64,000 nt of DNA, taken from NCBI RefSeq assembly GCF_015207825.1, contig NZ_JADEWC010000002.1, positions 62,001-126,000 on the forward strand, written 5' to 3'. Positions within the stretch are counted from its first letter, which is position 1. Every line of letters begins with the position of its first letter. This document shows positions 34,624 to 44,165 of this stretch, one piece after another. A program made the translations under genes and the position numbers. The stretch is from Cyanobacterium stanieri LEGE 03274 (GTDB lineage Bacteria; Cyanobacteriota; Cyanobacteriia; Cyanobacteriales; Cyanobacteriaceae). The notes beneath the pieces were generated by a model. It made no database searches. It saw only the letters and a program-made list of their open reading frames with translations, and was not told the DNA's origin.

Positions 34624-35277
34624 ATGATCAATAGTCGTCTAAAACTCAAAGAAAAACTGCTTTCAACTATCAAAAATACCGCCATTAAAATCGATGTTAA
34701 CCCCGAGTATCCCATCACCGACACCATGATTAACCCTAGGGAAGCTCAAACCATCGATGAATTAACCAAAAATCTGGAAACTCTCAACCCCTTCCCCAAT
34801 CCCCTACAATTTGCCACCAATCTCCTCGACGGCATCTGGCAATTACAATACTCTAGCGCTAGGGAAATTCGTTCATTAAATAAACTTCCCTTAGGATTTA
34901 AACTCAGAAAAGTGTATCAAATCATCAATGTTCAAGAGGTATCTTTTTTTAATATTGCCTTTGTCGAACATAGTTCTAAAATGATTAATGGTTATGTGAA
35001 AGTTACCGCTAGTTTTACTCCCAAAATTGAATCAACGCAAATTTTACCGACGGACACTATTAATGTTAATTTTGAAAAAAGATATGTGTCCATCCAAAAA
35101 ATAGCAGGATTTAAAACACCCATGCTAGATCCTGTTAAAACATTTGATGCCCGTAACCCTCAGGGTAGAATCCCTAGTTTAACTATCAGCTACATTGATG
35201 AAAATTTAAGAATTGGTAGGGGTGGAGATGGGAGTTTATTTATTTTAACCTCAGTTCGGGATTTGTCAGCATGGTAG
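34624..35277 (+). CDS. PAP/fibrillin family protein
   Basis: The 217-residue soluble lipocalin-like protein shows the fibrillin blocks LDGIWQLQYSSAREIRSL, LGFKLRKVYQIINV and the C-terminal SYIDENLRIGRGGDGSLFIL. Plastoglobule fibrillins bind lipids and support thylakoid structure and stress tolerance in plastids; the cyanobacterial versions are thought to act similarly at thylakoids. Length matches the family. A strong hairpin starts 2 bp after the stop codon. Confidence 0.85.
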   Translation: MINSRLKLKEKLLSTIKNTAIKIDVNPEYPITDTMINPREAQTIDELTKNLETLNPFPNPLQFATNLLDGIWQLQYSSAREIRSLNKLPLGFKLRKVYQIINVQEVSFFNIAFVEHSSKMINGYVKVTASFTPKIESTQILPTDTINVNFEKRYVSIQKIAGFKTPMLDPVKTFDARNPQGRIPSLTISYIDENLRIGRGGDGSLFILTSVRDLSAW

Positions 35278-35278
35278 G

Positions 35279-35298
35279 GGACGTAACATGCTACGTCC
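35279..35298 (+). terminator. Gene-end hairpin after the fibrillin gene
   Basis: GGACGTA/TACGTCC forms a 7-bp stem with a 6-nt loop immediately after the stop codon. The following sequence (GGTTTAAAATACCACCAGCC and on to about 35395) resembles the tail after the cruA hairpin. This suggests a dispersed repeat used as a transcript end. Confidence 0.5.
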
Positions 35299-35438
35299 GT
35301 ACAGGTTGCAGGTTACAGGTTTAAAATACCACCAGCCTCTGTTAATTCCTTGATGGAACGAAATACCAGAAAATTAATTAACATACAGTGTTTGTAAATT
35401 TTTTAATCTAAAACTTTATTCCAAACCCAAGTGAGTAT

Positions 35439-35456
35439 AAGGGGTTTGACCCCCTT
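35439..35456. repeat. AAGGGG/CCCCTT hairpin repeat
   Basis: AAGGGG (35439-35444) pairs with CCCCTT (35451-35456) across TTTGAC. Nearly the same text (GGGGTTTAACCCTCTTG) lies after glnA at about 31140-31156. It may serve as a bidirectional end signal between convergent genes. Confidence 0.4.
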
Positions 35457-35523
35457 GTTATCAAAATAAAGACGAGGAAAAACTATCTAATTTCTCCCCT
35501 GTAATTGTAAACAAGTTTAAAAA

Positions 35524-36348
35524 TTAAGATTCTCTGGGGATAAACTCCTTCTCCTCCTCCTTATAAATCCATGGAATGCCGTCAGGATCTCGACTTTGAC
35601 TCCAAATCCCAAAATCATCATCTAACTTTCTCTTACCCACAGTGCTAGGGCTAACCTCTAATCGTTTAGCTAATTCCGTTTGATTTAAAACCATAGTAGA
35701 AGTTTTAATAACCTCTCCTAAATCAGATTTTATCTCCTCTGGGGGGGCTACTGAGGGAGGATTATCATTTTCCGACATATTGTCGTCATTGGTATCATGA
35801 ACAGATTCTTGAACGGTTGATGAATTATCTTGCACAACCGCAGTATCAACAACCCCTGTAGATGGGGCAGGAGTTTGAGTTACGTTGCTGCTATCCTTCT
35901 GGGAAGAATAAGCATCGGATGAAGGGATTAAATTGGTTTTTGGTGCAGATTCGGCTTCACTCTCATCAAGAATACTGCCCAAAGTATTCGCGCTTAGAAA
36001 ATAATAAACTACTCCTTGACCATCATAAAGTCTTTTTACCGCTCCATATTCTTCTTTTTTACGATCTAAATACCATTTAGATATACGAGCGCTCAAACCT
36101 GTTTTTGTAGATAAATCCAATATAGTTAAACATCCTTGGTTGACGTTTACTAATTGATTAAATAAAGGATCAATTTGTGCAGATAGTTGTTGCCATTGGT
36201 AGGTTTGCCATAGCTTCCACCCCAACGCAAGAGCAAAAGCTCCCACAATCAGGGGCCAGGCGACAAAAACCACCATGGTTACAAGAGCGAAAGGCAGTAA
36301 TACTAATAGTAAACCGTTAGCACCACTATCTATTACTTTTCCAGTCAT
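35524..36348 (-). CDS. Membrane-anchored protein with two HTH-like modules
   Basis: I do not recognise a named family. The 274-residue protein starts with two closely spaced hydrophobic segments (residues 12-44). A winged-helix-like block (about 68-120, CLTILDLSTKTGLSARISKWYLDRKKEEYG then a YYF strand) follows. After a Ser/Asp/Asn-rich linker (125-210) comes a second helix-turn-helix-like block (about 220-245, LNQTELAKRLEVSPSTVGKRK). This could be a membrane-bound DNA-binding protein, or the modules may mediate protein contacts. It is divergent from lysC. Confidence 0.7.
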   Translation of the reverse strand: MTGKVIDSGANGLLLVLLPFALVTMVVFVAWPLIVGAFALALGWKLWQTYQWQQLSAQIDPLFNQLVNVNQGCLTILDLSTKTGLSARISKWYLDRKKEEYGAVKRLYDGQGVVYYFLSANTLGSILDESEAESAPKTNLIPSSDAYSSQKDSSNVTQTPAPSTGVVDTAVVQDNSSTVQESVHDTNDDNMSENDNPPSVAPPEEIKSDLGEVIKTSTMVLNQTELAKRLEVSPSTVGKRKLDDDFGIWSQSRDPDGIPWIYKEEEKEFIPRES

Positions 36349-36530
36349 AGTGTTAAGTGGTTAATTTGATTGTGAACATTCTATTTTAGCTGATTTTGTG
36401 CGATCTCCTGAAATTGCAAAAAAAATTAACTTATGGTTTGAAGGTTCTGGGAAAATAGCATACAAAGAAGATCTAGGTTAATATTAATTAGTTATTGCTG
36501 TTGTGATGAAATCGAAATTTAGTTGAAGAT

Positions 36531-38342
36531 ATGGCGCTAATTGTCCAAAAATATGGTGGTAGTTCTGTAGGCTCTACGGAGAGAATCAAAGAAGTTAGTA
36601 AGCGGATTTGTGCAACCGTTAAAGAAGGTAATCAGGTTGTGGTAGTTGTTTCCGCCATGGGTAAGACGACAGATAGTTTGGTTAAGTTAGCGCAGGAAAT
36701 TTCGAGTAATCCTTGTCGTCGAGAAATGGATATGTTACTTTCTACGGGGGAACAGGTTTCCATCTCTTTACTTAGTATGGCGTTGCAGGAAATGGGACAA
36801 CCTGCCATTTCTTTGACGGGGGCGCAAGTGGGTATTGTCACGGAAGCTCATCATAGCAAGGCGAGAATTTTGGAAATTAAAACCGAAAGGGTTAATAAGC
36901 ATTTAGCGGAAGGAAAAGTAATTGTAGTGGCAGGTTTTCAGGGTATTAGTAACCTTCAGGAATTGGAGATTACCACCCTCGGTAGGGGGGGCTCTGATAC
37001 TTCAGCGGTGGCCTTGGCGGTGGCCATTGGGGCGGACTGTTGCGAAATTTATACGGATGTGCCTGGTATTTTGACCACTGACCCTAGAATTGTCCCTGAG
37101 GCTCAGTTATTATCGGAGATTACCAGTGATGAGATGCTGGAGTTGGCGAGTTTGGGGGCAAAGGTGTTACATCCTCGGGCGGTGGAAATTGCTCGTAATT
37201 TTGGGATGCCTTTGGTGGTTAAATCTAGTTGGACGGATGATCTTGGTACGAGGGTAATTTCTCCCCCTAATCAGGGACGTTCTTTGATTGGGTTGGAAAT
37301 CACTAAGGCGGTGGATGCGGTACAATTTGACTCGGATCAAGCTAAGATTGCTCTGTTGAGGGTTGCCGATCGCCCTGGGGTAGCTGCAAAACTATTCGGG
37401 GAAATTGCCCGTCAGGATGTGGATGTAGATTTAATTATTCAGTCTATCCATGAGGGTAATAGTAATGATATTGCTTTTACGGTGGTTAAGGGAATGTTAC
37501 CCCACGCGGAGGCGGTGGCAAATGCGATCGCCCCTATACTAGATGAAAACGGTACGACGGATATTTTAGTAGAACAGAAAATTGCTAAAATCGCCATCGC
37601 AGGGGCTGGAATGATTGGCCGCCCTGGTATTGCCGCACAGATGTTTAGGGCTTTGGCGGATGCGAGAGTTAATATTCAAATGATTTCTACCTCGGAGGTG
37701 AAGGTTAGTTGTATTGTTAATCAGGATGAGTGCGATCGGGCGATCGCTTCTTTGTGTAATACTTTCAACATCGATAGTTCTAATATTACCTACAGCGAGG
37801 AAAAAACAGAACAAAGTCACCTCGTGCCTGTGAGGGGGGTTGCCCTGGATAAAAATCAAGCTCAAATCGCCATCCTCTATGTGCCAGATATACCCGGTAT
37901 GGCGGCGAAAATTTTTACTACCCTTGCCGAAGAAAACATCAGTGTTGATATGATTATTCAATCCCAACGTTGTCGTTTAGTCGATGGTGTACCCATGCGC
38001 GATATTGCCTTTACTGTTGCCCAATCTGATGCCCATCAGGCAGCCGAAGCGATTAATCAATTACAAGATAGTCTTAAATTCCGCCAAGTGGCGATCGATG
38101 ATAACATTGCCAAAGTAAGTATTGTCGGTTCTGGCATGGTAGGACATCCTGGTATTGCCGCCCAATTTTTTGCCGCCCTTGCCCAAGAAAAAATTAACAT
38201 TTCCATGATTACCACCTCGGAAATTAAAATAAGTTGTGTGGTATCCCAAGAGCAAGGCATACAAGCCCTCAAAGCAGTCCATAAGGCCTTTAACCTTGGG
38301 GGGGAAGTAAAAGCCGATATTCCTGCGGTTAGCTGGAAATAG
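36531..38342 (+). CDS. lysC: Aspartate kinase with four ACT domains
   Basis: It phosphorylates aspartate, the first step toward lysine, threonine, methionine and isoleucine. The kinase domain (1-245) has [11 protein letters not shown], the [28 protein letters not shown] block and the [10 protein letters not shown] loop. Two ACT pairs follow (about 265-420 and 440-600); the second is a clear duplicate of the first, as in other cyanobacterial LysC proteins of about 600 residues. Feedback control by lysine and threonine through ACT pairs is expected. It is monocistronic here. Confidence 0.97.
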   Translation: MALIVQKYGGSSVGSTERIKEVSKRICATVKEGNQVVVVVSAMGKTTDSLVKLAQEISSNPCRREMDMLLSTGEQVSISLLSMALQEMGQPAISLTGAQVGIVTEAHHSKARILEIKTERVNKHLAEGKVIVVAGFQGISNLQELEITTLGRGGSDTSAVALAVAIGADCCEIYTDVPGILTTDPRIVPEAQLLSEITSDEMLELASLGAKVLHPRAVEIARNFGMPLVVKSSWTDDLGTRVISPPNQGRSLIGLEITKAVDAVQFDSDQAKIALLRVADRPGVAAKLFGEIARQDVDVDLIIQSIHEGNSNDIAFTVVKGMLPHAEAVANAIAPILDENGTTDILVEQKIAKIAIAGAGMIGRPGIAAQMFRALADARVNIQMISTSEVKVSCIVNQDECDRAIASLCNTFNIDSSNITYSEEKTEQSHLVPVRGVALDKNQAQIAILYVPDIPGMAAKIFTTLAEENISVDMIIQSQRCRLVDGVPMRDIAFTVAQSDAHQAAEAINQLQDSLKFRQVAIDDNIAKVSIVGSGMVGHPGIAAQFFAALAQEKINISMITTSEIKISCVVSQEQGIQALKAVHKAFNLGGEVKADIPAVSWK

Positions 38343-38409
38343 AGACGGGAAAACCATCGTCAATGAAGGTGTTAACAATGGAAAATTAATAAATTATGAC
38401 CTAATACAA

Positions 38410-38495
38410 AATTCGATTTTGAAAATATATCATTATTTGCCTTGCAATGAATTACAAGGCTAACAGTTTATCGTTCAATAAATTGAACTATTATC
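38410..38495 (-). repeat. R1 repeat copy D
   Basis: Both hairpins are present: CCTTGCAATGAATTACAAGG (38440-38459, one mismatch) and GTTCAATAAATTGAAC (38473-38488). The flank ATTATCAACCTTACTCCCCT matches the copies near 48.7 and 63.2 kb, but the long ATATCAAGTTCGG end is absent. It lies between lysC and the htrA-type promoter. Confidence 0.65.
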
Positions 38496-38556
38496 AACCT
38501 TACTCCCCTACTCCTCATCTCCCCACCACCCCTACTCCCCACCTTTTATCGCTAAA

Positions 38557-38611
38557 GTTCAACAAAAGTTCATCTCAGGTTCATAGGAAAGTCATAGACA
38601 CTGTTTATACT
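38557..38611 (+). promoter_or_regulatory. Four 11-bp direct repeats and -10 box upstream of the HtrA-type protease
   Basis: GTTCA motifs start at 38557, 38568 and 38579, and a variant AGTCA at 38590: a strict 11-bp period, one helical turn. Eleven bases later is TATACT (38606-38611). The layout is that of a PhoB/OmpR-family response-regulator array activating a promoter without a good -35. Which regulator binds is not known; SphR/PhoB-like is one option. Confidence 0.6.
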
Positions 38612-38740
38612 AAATTTAGTCAGCTTAAAAAGGTTTTCCTCTTTATCTCCTTCGCACTTTAAGCTGACTTCCCCCAAACCATATTTCTAAAAATCTATAA
38701 TTATTAGTAAAAGTAAATAATCAATGAAAGGTAATATATT

Positions 38741-39961
38741 ATGAGTAAAAAATCTTTATTATCTAAATTAAGCGCAGGTACATCCTTATTGGTAGTTGGT
38801 TTAGGAATTGGAATGGGGGTTAGTTCGTTAACAAATATTTCCCAAACATCTGCCTTTACCCTACCCTTTTCTTCTAGCGAAGAAAGTAATAACCTTCAAG
38901 AAAGTAATAATCCTTCCCCTGTTGCTAGGATTCCTGAAATGAATCGCAATGGCAATGTAAACTTTGTGGCGGAGGTGGTGCAAGAGGTAGGGCCGGCGGT
39001 GGTTAGAATTAATGCTTCTCGTACTGTTAGTACACAAGTTCCACCTATTTTTAATGATCCTTTTTTCCGTAGATTTTTTGGGGATCAAATTCCCAATATT
39101 CCTGAGGAGGAAACAAGGGAAGGCACTGGCTCTGGCTTTATTATCAGCGCCGATGGTAAAATTTTGACTAATGCCCATGTGGTGGAGGGGGCTTCTGAGG
39201 TTTCCGTTAGTCTTAAGGATGGACGGGTTTTAGAAGGGCAGGTTTTAGGTACTGATGCCCTGACGGATTTGGCTGTTATTGAGGTGGATGCGGATAATTT
39301 GCCCGTGGCAAGGTTAGGTAATTCTGATGATTTAATTATTGGGGAATGGGCGATCGCCATTGGTAACCCCCTTGGATTAGATAATACTGTTACTACGGGT
39401 ATTATAAGTGCTACGGGGCGATCGAGCGCCCAAATTGGTGTAGGAGATAAACGCCTTGACTTTATCCAAACCGATGCCGCCATCAACCCGGGTAACTCAG
39501 GTGGCCCCCTATTAAACGCCCAAGGGGAAGTAATTGCCATCAACACCGCTATTATTCGTAATGCTCAGGGTTTAGGCTTTGCCATTCCCATCAACCGAGC
39601 TGCCGAAATTGCCGAACAACTAATTACCGATGGTAGAGTCGAACATCCTTACATTGGAATTTCCATGGTTTCCATTACCCCTCAAAATCGCCAAAGAATC
39701 GAAAGCCAAGGCTTTAGACTATCAGGGGATGAACGTGGAGTTTTAGTAGTACAAGTTGCCCCCAATTCCCCCGGGGCTAGAGCTGGTTTACAACCAGGGG
39801 ATATTATTACAGGTATTGGCCCTGAGAGCGTCACTGATGCCGAAGCAGTACAAAAAGCCGTTGCTTCGAGTCGTGTGGGTAATGATTTAGAGCTCAGGTT
39901 AAAACGCAACACAGAAGAAGTTAGTCTTAATGTTACCCTCGGAGTATTACCCACCCGTTAA
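38741..39961 (+). CDS. HtrA/Deg family serine protease with PDZ domain
   Basis: This is an envelope quality-control protease of the cyanobacterial HtrA/HhoA/HhoB group; which of the three cannot be settled here. The 406 residues begin with an N-terminal signal or anchor segment (about 5-35), then a chymotrypsin-fold domain with the triad His146 (LTNAHVV), Asp176 (LTDLAVI) and Ser253 ([10 protein letters not shown]). One PDZ domain occupies about 305-400. It acts outside the cytoplasmic membrane or in the lumen. The promoter carries four 11-bp repeats, and a good terminator follows. Confidence 0.93.
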   Translation: MSKKSLLSKLSAGTSLLVVGLGIGMGVSSLTNISQTSAFTLPFSSSEESNNLQESNNPSPVARIPEMNRNGNVNFVAEVVQEVGPAVVRINASRTVSTQVPPIFNDPFFRRFFGDQIPNIPEEETREGTGSGFIISADGKILTNAHVVEGASEVSVSLKDGRVLEGQVLGTDALTDLAVIEVDADNLPVARLGNSDDLIIGEWAIAIGNPLGLDNTVTTGIISATGRSSAQIGVGDKRLDFIQTDAAINPGNSGGPLLNAQGEVIAINTAIIRNAQGLGFAIPINRAAEIAEQLITDGRVEHPYIGISMVSITPQNRQRIESQGFRLSGDERGVLVVQVAPNSPGARAGLQPGDIITGIGPESVTDAEAVQKAVASSRVGNDLELRLKRNTEEVSLNVTLGVLPTR

Positions 39962-39989
39962 TCAAGTTTTCCATTGAATATTTAACTTA

Positions 39990-40022
39990 GCAATCATCTT
40001 TTTATTGGGGGTGATTGCTTTT
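39990..40022 (+). terminator. Rho-independent terminator of the HtrA-type gene
   Basis: GCAATCATC (39990-39998) pairs with GGTGATTGC (40010-40018), 9 bp including one G-T, over an 11-nt loop. It is followed by TTTT, 29 bp after the stop codon. Confidence 0.75.
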
Positions 40023-40033
40023 GTATTTTATAT

Positions 40034-40090
40034 TTAATATCAAGTCCGCTTGATCACTGACAAATTAGCAATATCAATATTTTAGTTCAC
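40034..40090 (+). repeat. Truncated R1 repeat copy F
   Basis: TAATATCAAGTCCGCTTGAT, followed by CACTGACAAATTAGCAATATCAATATTTTAGTTCA in the surrounding text, matches the left end of copy A (1387-1441). It breaks off at the first bases of the GTTCAAT hairpin. The fragment sits between two convergent genes. Confidence 0.6.
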
Positions 40091-40103
40091 GGATTTAGTA
40101 CTA

Positions 40104-41435
40104 TTAAGTATTAGATAAAATTGTAGCAATTTGCGATTGATAATTATCAAAGGTATATTGACTACTTAGTTTTTCTCCTTTGGCAATCAATTCTTCTCGC
40201 AGACTATTATTATTAACCATTTCTAAGATACCTTCAGCAATTTCGGGAATACTATTAGGATTGACATATAAGGCTGCATCTTGACAGGCTTCGGGGATAG
40301 CTGATATTTTCGAGGTTAACACAGGACATCCCATGGCCATGGCTTCAAGGGAGGGTAAGCCAAAACCTTCATATAAGGAAGGAAATACAAAACAATTAGC
40401 ATTGCGTAGTAATATTAGTTTTTCTAAGTCATTCACGTAGCCTATATGTCTGACGGAAGCATAATTTCTTTTGGTAATACGGACATTTTTTGTGTCGGGA
40501 TTAATGTCTATTTTTTCGATGAATGTTTCTTTTCCATAACCTAAAGAGCCTACTAAAATTAAAGGCATTTTTATTTTATCTTTTATGGCACTATAAGCAT
40601 CAATAAGAAGATCAATATTTTTTCTCATTTCCAATGCACCAACGTATAATATATAGTTCTGTTTTTCTAGTTTGTATTTGTTTAAAATACCTTCATTAAA
40701 AATCTGATTTTCAGCTACTTTTTTATCTTCTTCATCAATGGGAATGGGTTGATATATTACTTTAATTTTGTCTTCGTATTTTGATTGGGGAAATGTTTGT
40801 AATATTTCTTGTTTAGAAAATTCGGAAATAGTTAGAATTAAGTCGGAATATTCGAGCGCCCCTAAAACGTTTTTATAAAAAAGGGAGTTAAAACGAATGG
40901 CGGGGGGATGGTATAAGGTGACAAGGGGAATTAAATCATGGATGGTTTGAATTGTTAAACCGTTTTTATATTTGTTTTTTACTGGGGAAGGGGCGGCGGT
41001 AAAGAGTATATCCGCTTGTTTTGTTTCTAAATCGAAGGGTTTATTGGATAAGACGGCATGAAGATTGATGGTTTTATAAATGGAGGTTTGATTAATATAT
41101 CCATCTACGGCGGATAAGTAGTTTAATTTATTGTTGTTATAATAACTACTTGCTACTTGATTGACTTCTTTTGATTGTTTTTTACCAATAAATGTGGAAA
41201 GATAATCTAATATTATTTTACGTAAGGATGGTTCTATGGGATCATCTAATTTTCTTAAAATATTTAGTTGTTGTAAATTGTTTATTTGATTACTTTTTGC
41301 ACTGGTTAAAAGATAGTTAGTATAGCCTAATTTTTTGGTTGTTTTGATTACTGATTGGGCATAAAAACCAATGCCACGATAATATTTTTCTTCTAAATCT
41401 GAAGCACAAAAAACAACTTTTTTATGGTTGGTCAT
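40104..41435 (-). CDS. Family 4 glycosyltransferase
   Basis: The 443-residue GT-B enzyme has an N-terminal acceptor domain (MTNHKKVVFCASDLEEKYYRGIGFYAQS). A C-terminal nucleotide-sugar domain carries YILYVGALEMRKNIDLLIDAY, the EX7E motif EGFGLPSLE and the terminal SQYTFDNYQSQI helix, as in the mannosyl/glucosyl transferase group of GT4. The roughly 60-residue stretch near 85-140 is longer than usual. It probably takes part in exopolysaccharide or glycan assembly; no other polysaccharide genes flank it, so donor and acceptor are open. Confidence 0.88.
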   Translation of the reverse strand: MTNHKKVVFCASDLEEKYYRGIGFYAQSVIKTTKKLGYTNYLLTSAKSNQINNLQQLNILRKLDDPIEPSLRKIILDYLSTFIGKKQSKEVNQVASSYYNNNKLNYLSAVDGYINQTSIYKTINLHAVLSNKPFDLETKQADILFTAAPSPVKNKYKNGLTIQTIHDLIPLVTLYHPPAIRFNSLFYKNVLGALEYSDLILTISEFSKQEILQTFPQSKYEDKIKVIYQPIPIDEEDKKVAENQIFNEGILNKYKLEKQNYILYVGALEMRKNIDLLIDAYSAIKDKIKMPLILVGSLGYGKETFIEKIDINPDTKNVRITKRNYASVRHIGYVNDLEKLILLRNANCFVFPSLYEGFGLPSLEAMAMGCPVLTSKISAIPEACQDAALYVNPNSIPEIAEGILEMVNNNSLREELIAKGEKLSSQYTFDNYQSQIATILSNT

Positions 41436-41512
41436 TCTTTCTTGTTAATAATTCTTTCTATACTAGGGTAAACTAAAAGCTGTAAGGTGTTTTAATTTTA
41501 TTTCTACGGGTT

Positions 41513-42244
41513 ATGGTTGAACAAAATGGTATTTATCGCACCCTAGAATGTCGTCCTGATAATTATCACGGTTGGTATAATCAGGGGAATATGTTGCGAT
41601 CGCACAATAAATTACATGATGCACTATTCTGTTATGAAAAAGCACTAGAATATTATCCCCATGACTATTTCTCATGGTATTACCATGGCAAGGTATCAGA
41701 AGAATTAGGGCGATACACTCAAGCCGTCAACAGTTTTCATCAAGCCTGTAATATTGATAAAAATAACTATTGGGCTTGGTATAGTGCAGGTTATATCCTC
41801 CAAGAAAAAATAGGTAATCACCAAAAGGCCATTGATTTTTTACAAGTAGCGTTAGAAAATAATCCCTCAGATTATTGGGTTATCTATCGTTTAGGAAAAG
41901 CCTACTTTTATCAAAAAAAATACCTTCAAGCCCTAGATTTTTTTCAACAAGCCCTCAATATTCGACCGAATGATTATTGGTGTTATTATCGTTGTGGGCA
42001 ATGTCGCCAAAAATTAAATCAGTTAGATTTAGCAAAAAAAAATTATCAACAATCACTAAAAATAAAGCCCAAAGATTATTGGTCTATTGCTAGTTTAATT
42101 AGCGTGGCTTATTCTCAAGGATTATATCAAGATATAATTGCCCTAAGTGAAAACATTATTAATAATGACAACATTTGTAGTAGTATAGAGGAAAAAATAT
42201 ATTTAGCTCGTATTATTATAGGTGAAAAAAGTAGTGATAATTAA
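41513..42244 (+). CDS. Tetratricopeptide repeat protein
   Basis: The 243-residue protein consists almost wholly of about six 34-residue TPR units, each with the cyanobacterial pattern NDYWxWYxxGxxxxxLxxYxxAxxxFxxALxxxP. Trp and Tyr are unusually frequent at the first helix. There is no signal peptide, so it should be a cytosolic scaffold. It overlaps the following lipoprotein-like gene by 23 bp, which suggests translational coupling. Partner and pathway are unknown. Confidence 0.88.
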   Translation: MVEQNGIYRTLECRPDNYHGWYNQGNMLRSHNKLHDALFCYEKALEYYPHDYFSWYYHGKVSEELGRYTQAVNSFHQACNIDKNNYWAWYSAGYILQEKIGNHQKAIDFLQVALENNPSDYWVIYRLGKAYFYQKKYLQALDFFQQALNIRPNDYWCYYRCGQCRQKLNQLDLAKKNYQQSLKIKPKDYWSIASLISVAYSQGLYQDIIALSENIINNDNICSSIEEKIYLARIIIGEKSSDN

Positions 42245-42650
42245 TATTTGTAAGCATACATTAATGACACTTTTTTTATACTTATTTGTCATTAGTTGTG
42301 CTGATGCAAGGATTTCTAGTTGTCGTCAATTAGTTAAAATTATTTTGCCCCTTGAGGAAAAAATTAGTACCTTAAATGATAATGATTTAGAAATGATACT
42401 CGATACCGCTACAACTTTTGAATTAACGAGCAAGATAATTAATGAGCAAACTTTTGAGGATAACAACTTACAAAGATATAGTTTAAAGTTATCTCAAATA
42501 TATCAGGAGTATGGCGAAAATACTCGAAAATTTATCGATGCTTATCAAACTAAAAATCAAGACGAAGGTATATTTTATCAACAAAAAATAATTAATTTAT
42601 TCAGCCAACAAAATGAGGTTATAAATGAAATAAATGATTATTGTAAATAA
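42222..42650 (+). CDS. Putative lipoprotein of unknown function
   Basis: The 142-residue protein starts with GTG inside the end of the TPR gene. The GTG start supplies two lysines before a hydrophobic stretch that ends in a lipobox (Val-Ile-Ser-Cys, Cys26), giving a complete lipoprotein signal; the later ATG at 42264 would lose the basic residues. The mature part is helical and charged, without a family I recognise. Overlap with the TPR gene suggests the two are made together. Confidence 0.6.
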   Translation: MKKVVIINICKHTLMTLFLYLFVISCADARISSCRQLVKIILPLEEKISTLNDNDLEMILDTATTFELTSKIINEQTFEDNNLQRYSLKLSQIYQEYGENTRKFIDAYQTKNQDEGIFYQQKIINLFSQQNEVINEINDYCK

Positions 42651-42825
42651 TACTCAATCTATCAATAAAAATAAACTAAAAAATTTACTTTGATTAAGTA
42701 ATTTTTTATAACAAGATAATAAATTCCATAAGTCATATAGAAAACTTGATAGTTCATAATTAATGAATATTAATATTTTTTTTAAAAGCGCACCTTAATT
42801 AATCAATTTTTTTAAAATACTCTAT

Positions 42826-43872
42826 TTATTTAAAAATATCAATATACTTTTCATACTTACGGTAAATATCAACACCCATAATTTCTTTTTTATATTCTGG
42901 AGGAAGATTATATTCTTTAGCGGGATATTGGGAGCGATGATCTTCAATGGTATTATATAAAGTAACCCATTGTTGCATAACTTCTATGAGCCGGAAAAAC
43001 TGTTCTGAATTTTTTTCATGCTTTTTACTCAATCCTAAATATTGCAAAATTAAAGCATAATTTTCTAATGTTTCTTTACTTTTTGGTAAACCAATAATTC
43101 GAGTTACTTGGATGAAAATTTCTTGATTTTTTCTCACTAAATCTACAACCGCATTGGTTTTTCTTAAATCTTTAGATTGTAAGTAATTTACCATATCTGA
43201 TAATACCCTTAAAATACTTAAATCTTTAATATCTGTTCTCTTAAATAAATATAATAATCGTAATCCAATATCATTTTTTGTAGCCAGTTGCTTGACAGAT
43301 TCAGCATAATCATTAAGGGCAGTTTTTCCTTCTTCACTTTTAACCGTGGAATTAATTTCTGCTAGTTTTTGATCTAACTTATCTTTAAATGCTTCGGGGG
43401 AATATACTTTTTTTGAAGTAGCCTTTTTTTTAGCTATTAAAATGCCATTATCTTCCTCTTCTTCTTTTTCTAATTCAGAAAATTCCTCAGTCAATATTTG
43501 TAATACATAATTATAATATTCCTGTTGTTTTAAACTACGGTAGCGTAATTCTGTTTGTTCAATTTTTAAAAATATTGATTGAGCTGCGATCGCAACTCTT
43601 AACAATTCAGCACTATTTTCTAACCCCTCATACGCTCCATTATTTTGAGCAAAAGAAGCCCGAATATCTAAATAAAAAAGAAAATCTGATTGAGTAAAAG
43701 AATCACTATCTAAAGTTTTAGCGATGGAACTTAATATTTTTATCTCAGACAGTAATTGATTATGATTAACTATGGCACTTTCGGGAACATTTTCTTTATT
43801 GCTAGAGTCCGATAAACTATCATCGGTGCTAAATAAATCCTTTGTTAAAACGGCTTTAATTTTTTTAAACAT
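42826..43872 (-). CDS. Helical hypothetical protein
   Basis: I do not recognise this 348-residue protein. It has no signal peptide or membrane segment. It is predicted mostly alpha-helical, with an acidic run (SELEKEEEEDNG, about 131-142) followed by lysines, and a C-terminal region rich in Tyr (EYNLPPEYKKEIMGVDIYRKYEKYIDIF). The start MFKKIKAVLTKDLFSTDDS is typical of a cytosolic structural or scaffold protein. It is isolated by AT-rich gaps on both sides; the 293-bp gap after it (43873-44165) shows nothing. Confidence 0.7.
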   Translation of the reverse strand: MFKKIKAVLTKDLFSTDDSLSDSSNKENVPESAIVNHNQLLSEIKILSSIAKTLDSDSFTQSDFLFYLDIRASFAQNNGAYEGLENSAELLRVAIAAQSIFLKIEQTELRYRSLKQQEYYNYVLQILTEEFSELEKEEEEDNGILIAKKKATSKKVYSPEAFKDKLDQKLAEINSTVKSEEGKTALNDYAESVKQLATKNDIGLRLLYLFKRTDIKDLSILRVLSDMVNYLQSKDLRKTNAVVDLVRKNQEIFIQVTRIIGLPKSKETLENYALILQYLGLSKKHEKNSEQFFRLIEVMQQWVTLYNTIEDHRSQYPAKEYNLPPEYKKEIMGVDIYRKYEKYIDIFK

Positions 43873-44165
43873 TGTCTTAAAACCTATAAAATATTATCTT
43901 CTATTTACTTAGATTAACAAAAAAAATAAAATAAATTGTTTATCGTTAACATTATTTAACTTATCTTATGATCTATTATTTTTATTTGAAATACGATAAA
44001 ATATAGACTTATTTAGTTAAGATAAACTTTAATAATTTAAAAAAATACTTAAGTAATTTTTCTACTTTAATCCTAAAAAGTGGATCAAAATAATGAAATA
44101 TAGCATAATTTTTAAAATTATTAGCCCTAGAATTATTTAACCATTGATTAAATTATATATCAAAA

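Noticed and set aside
38557-38594. RpaB HLR1 site
   Set aside because: HLR1 has a 10-bp period with a TTACA core; here the period is 11 bp and the core is GTTCA.
38447-38662. 71-codon frame upstream of the HtrA-type gene
   Set aside because: It consists of R1 repeat, CCTACTCC low-complexity text and the promoter array; the Pro/His-rich translation is not protein-like.
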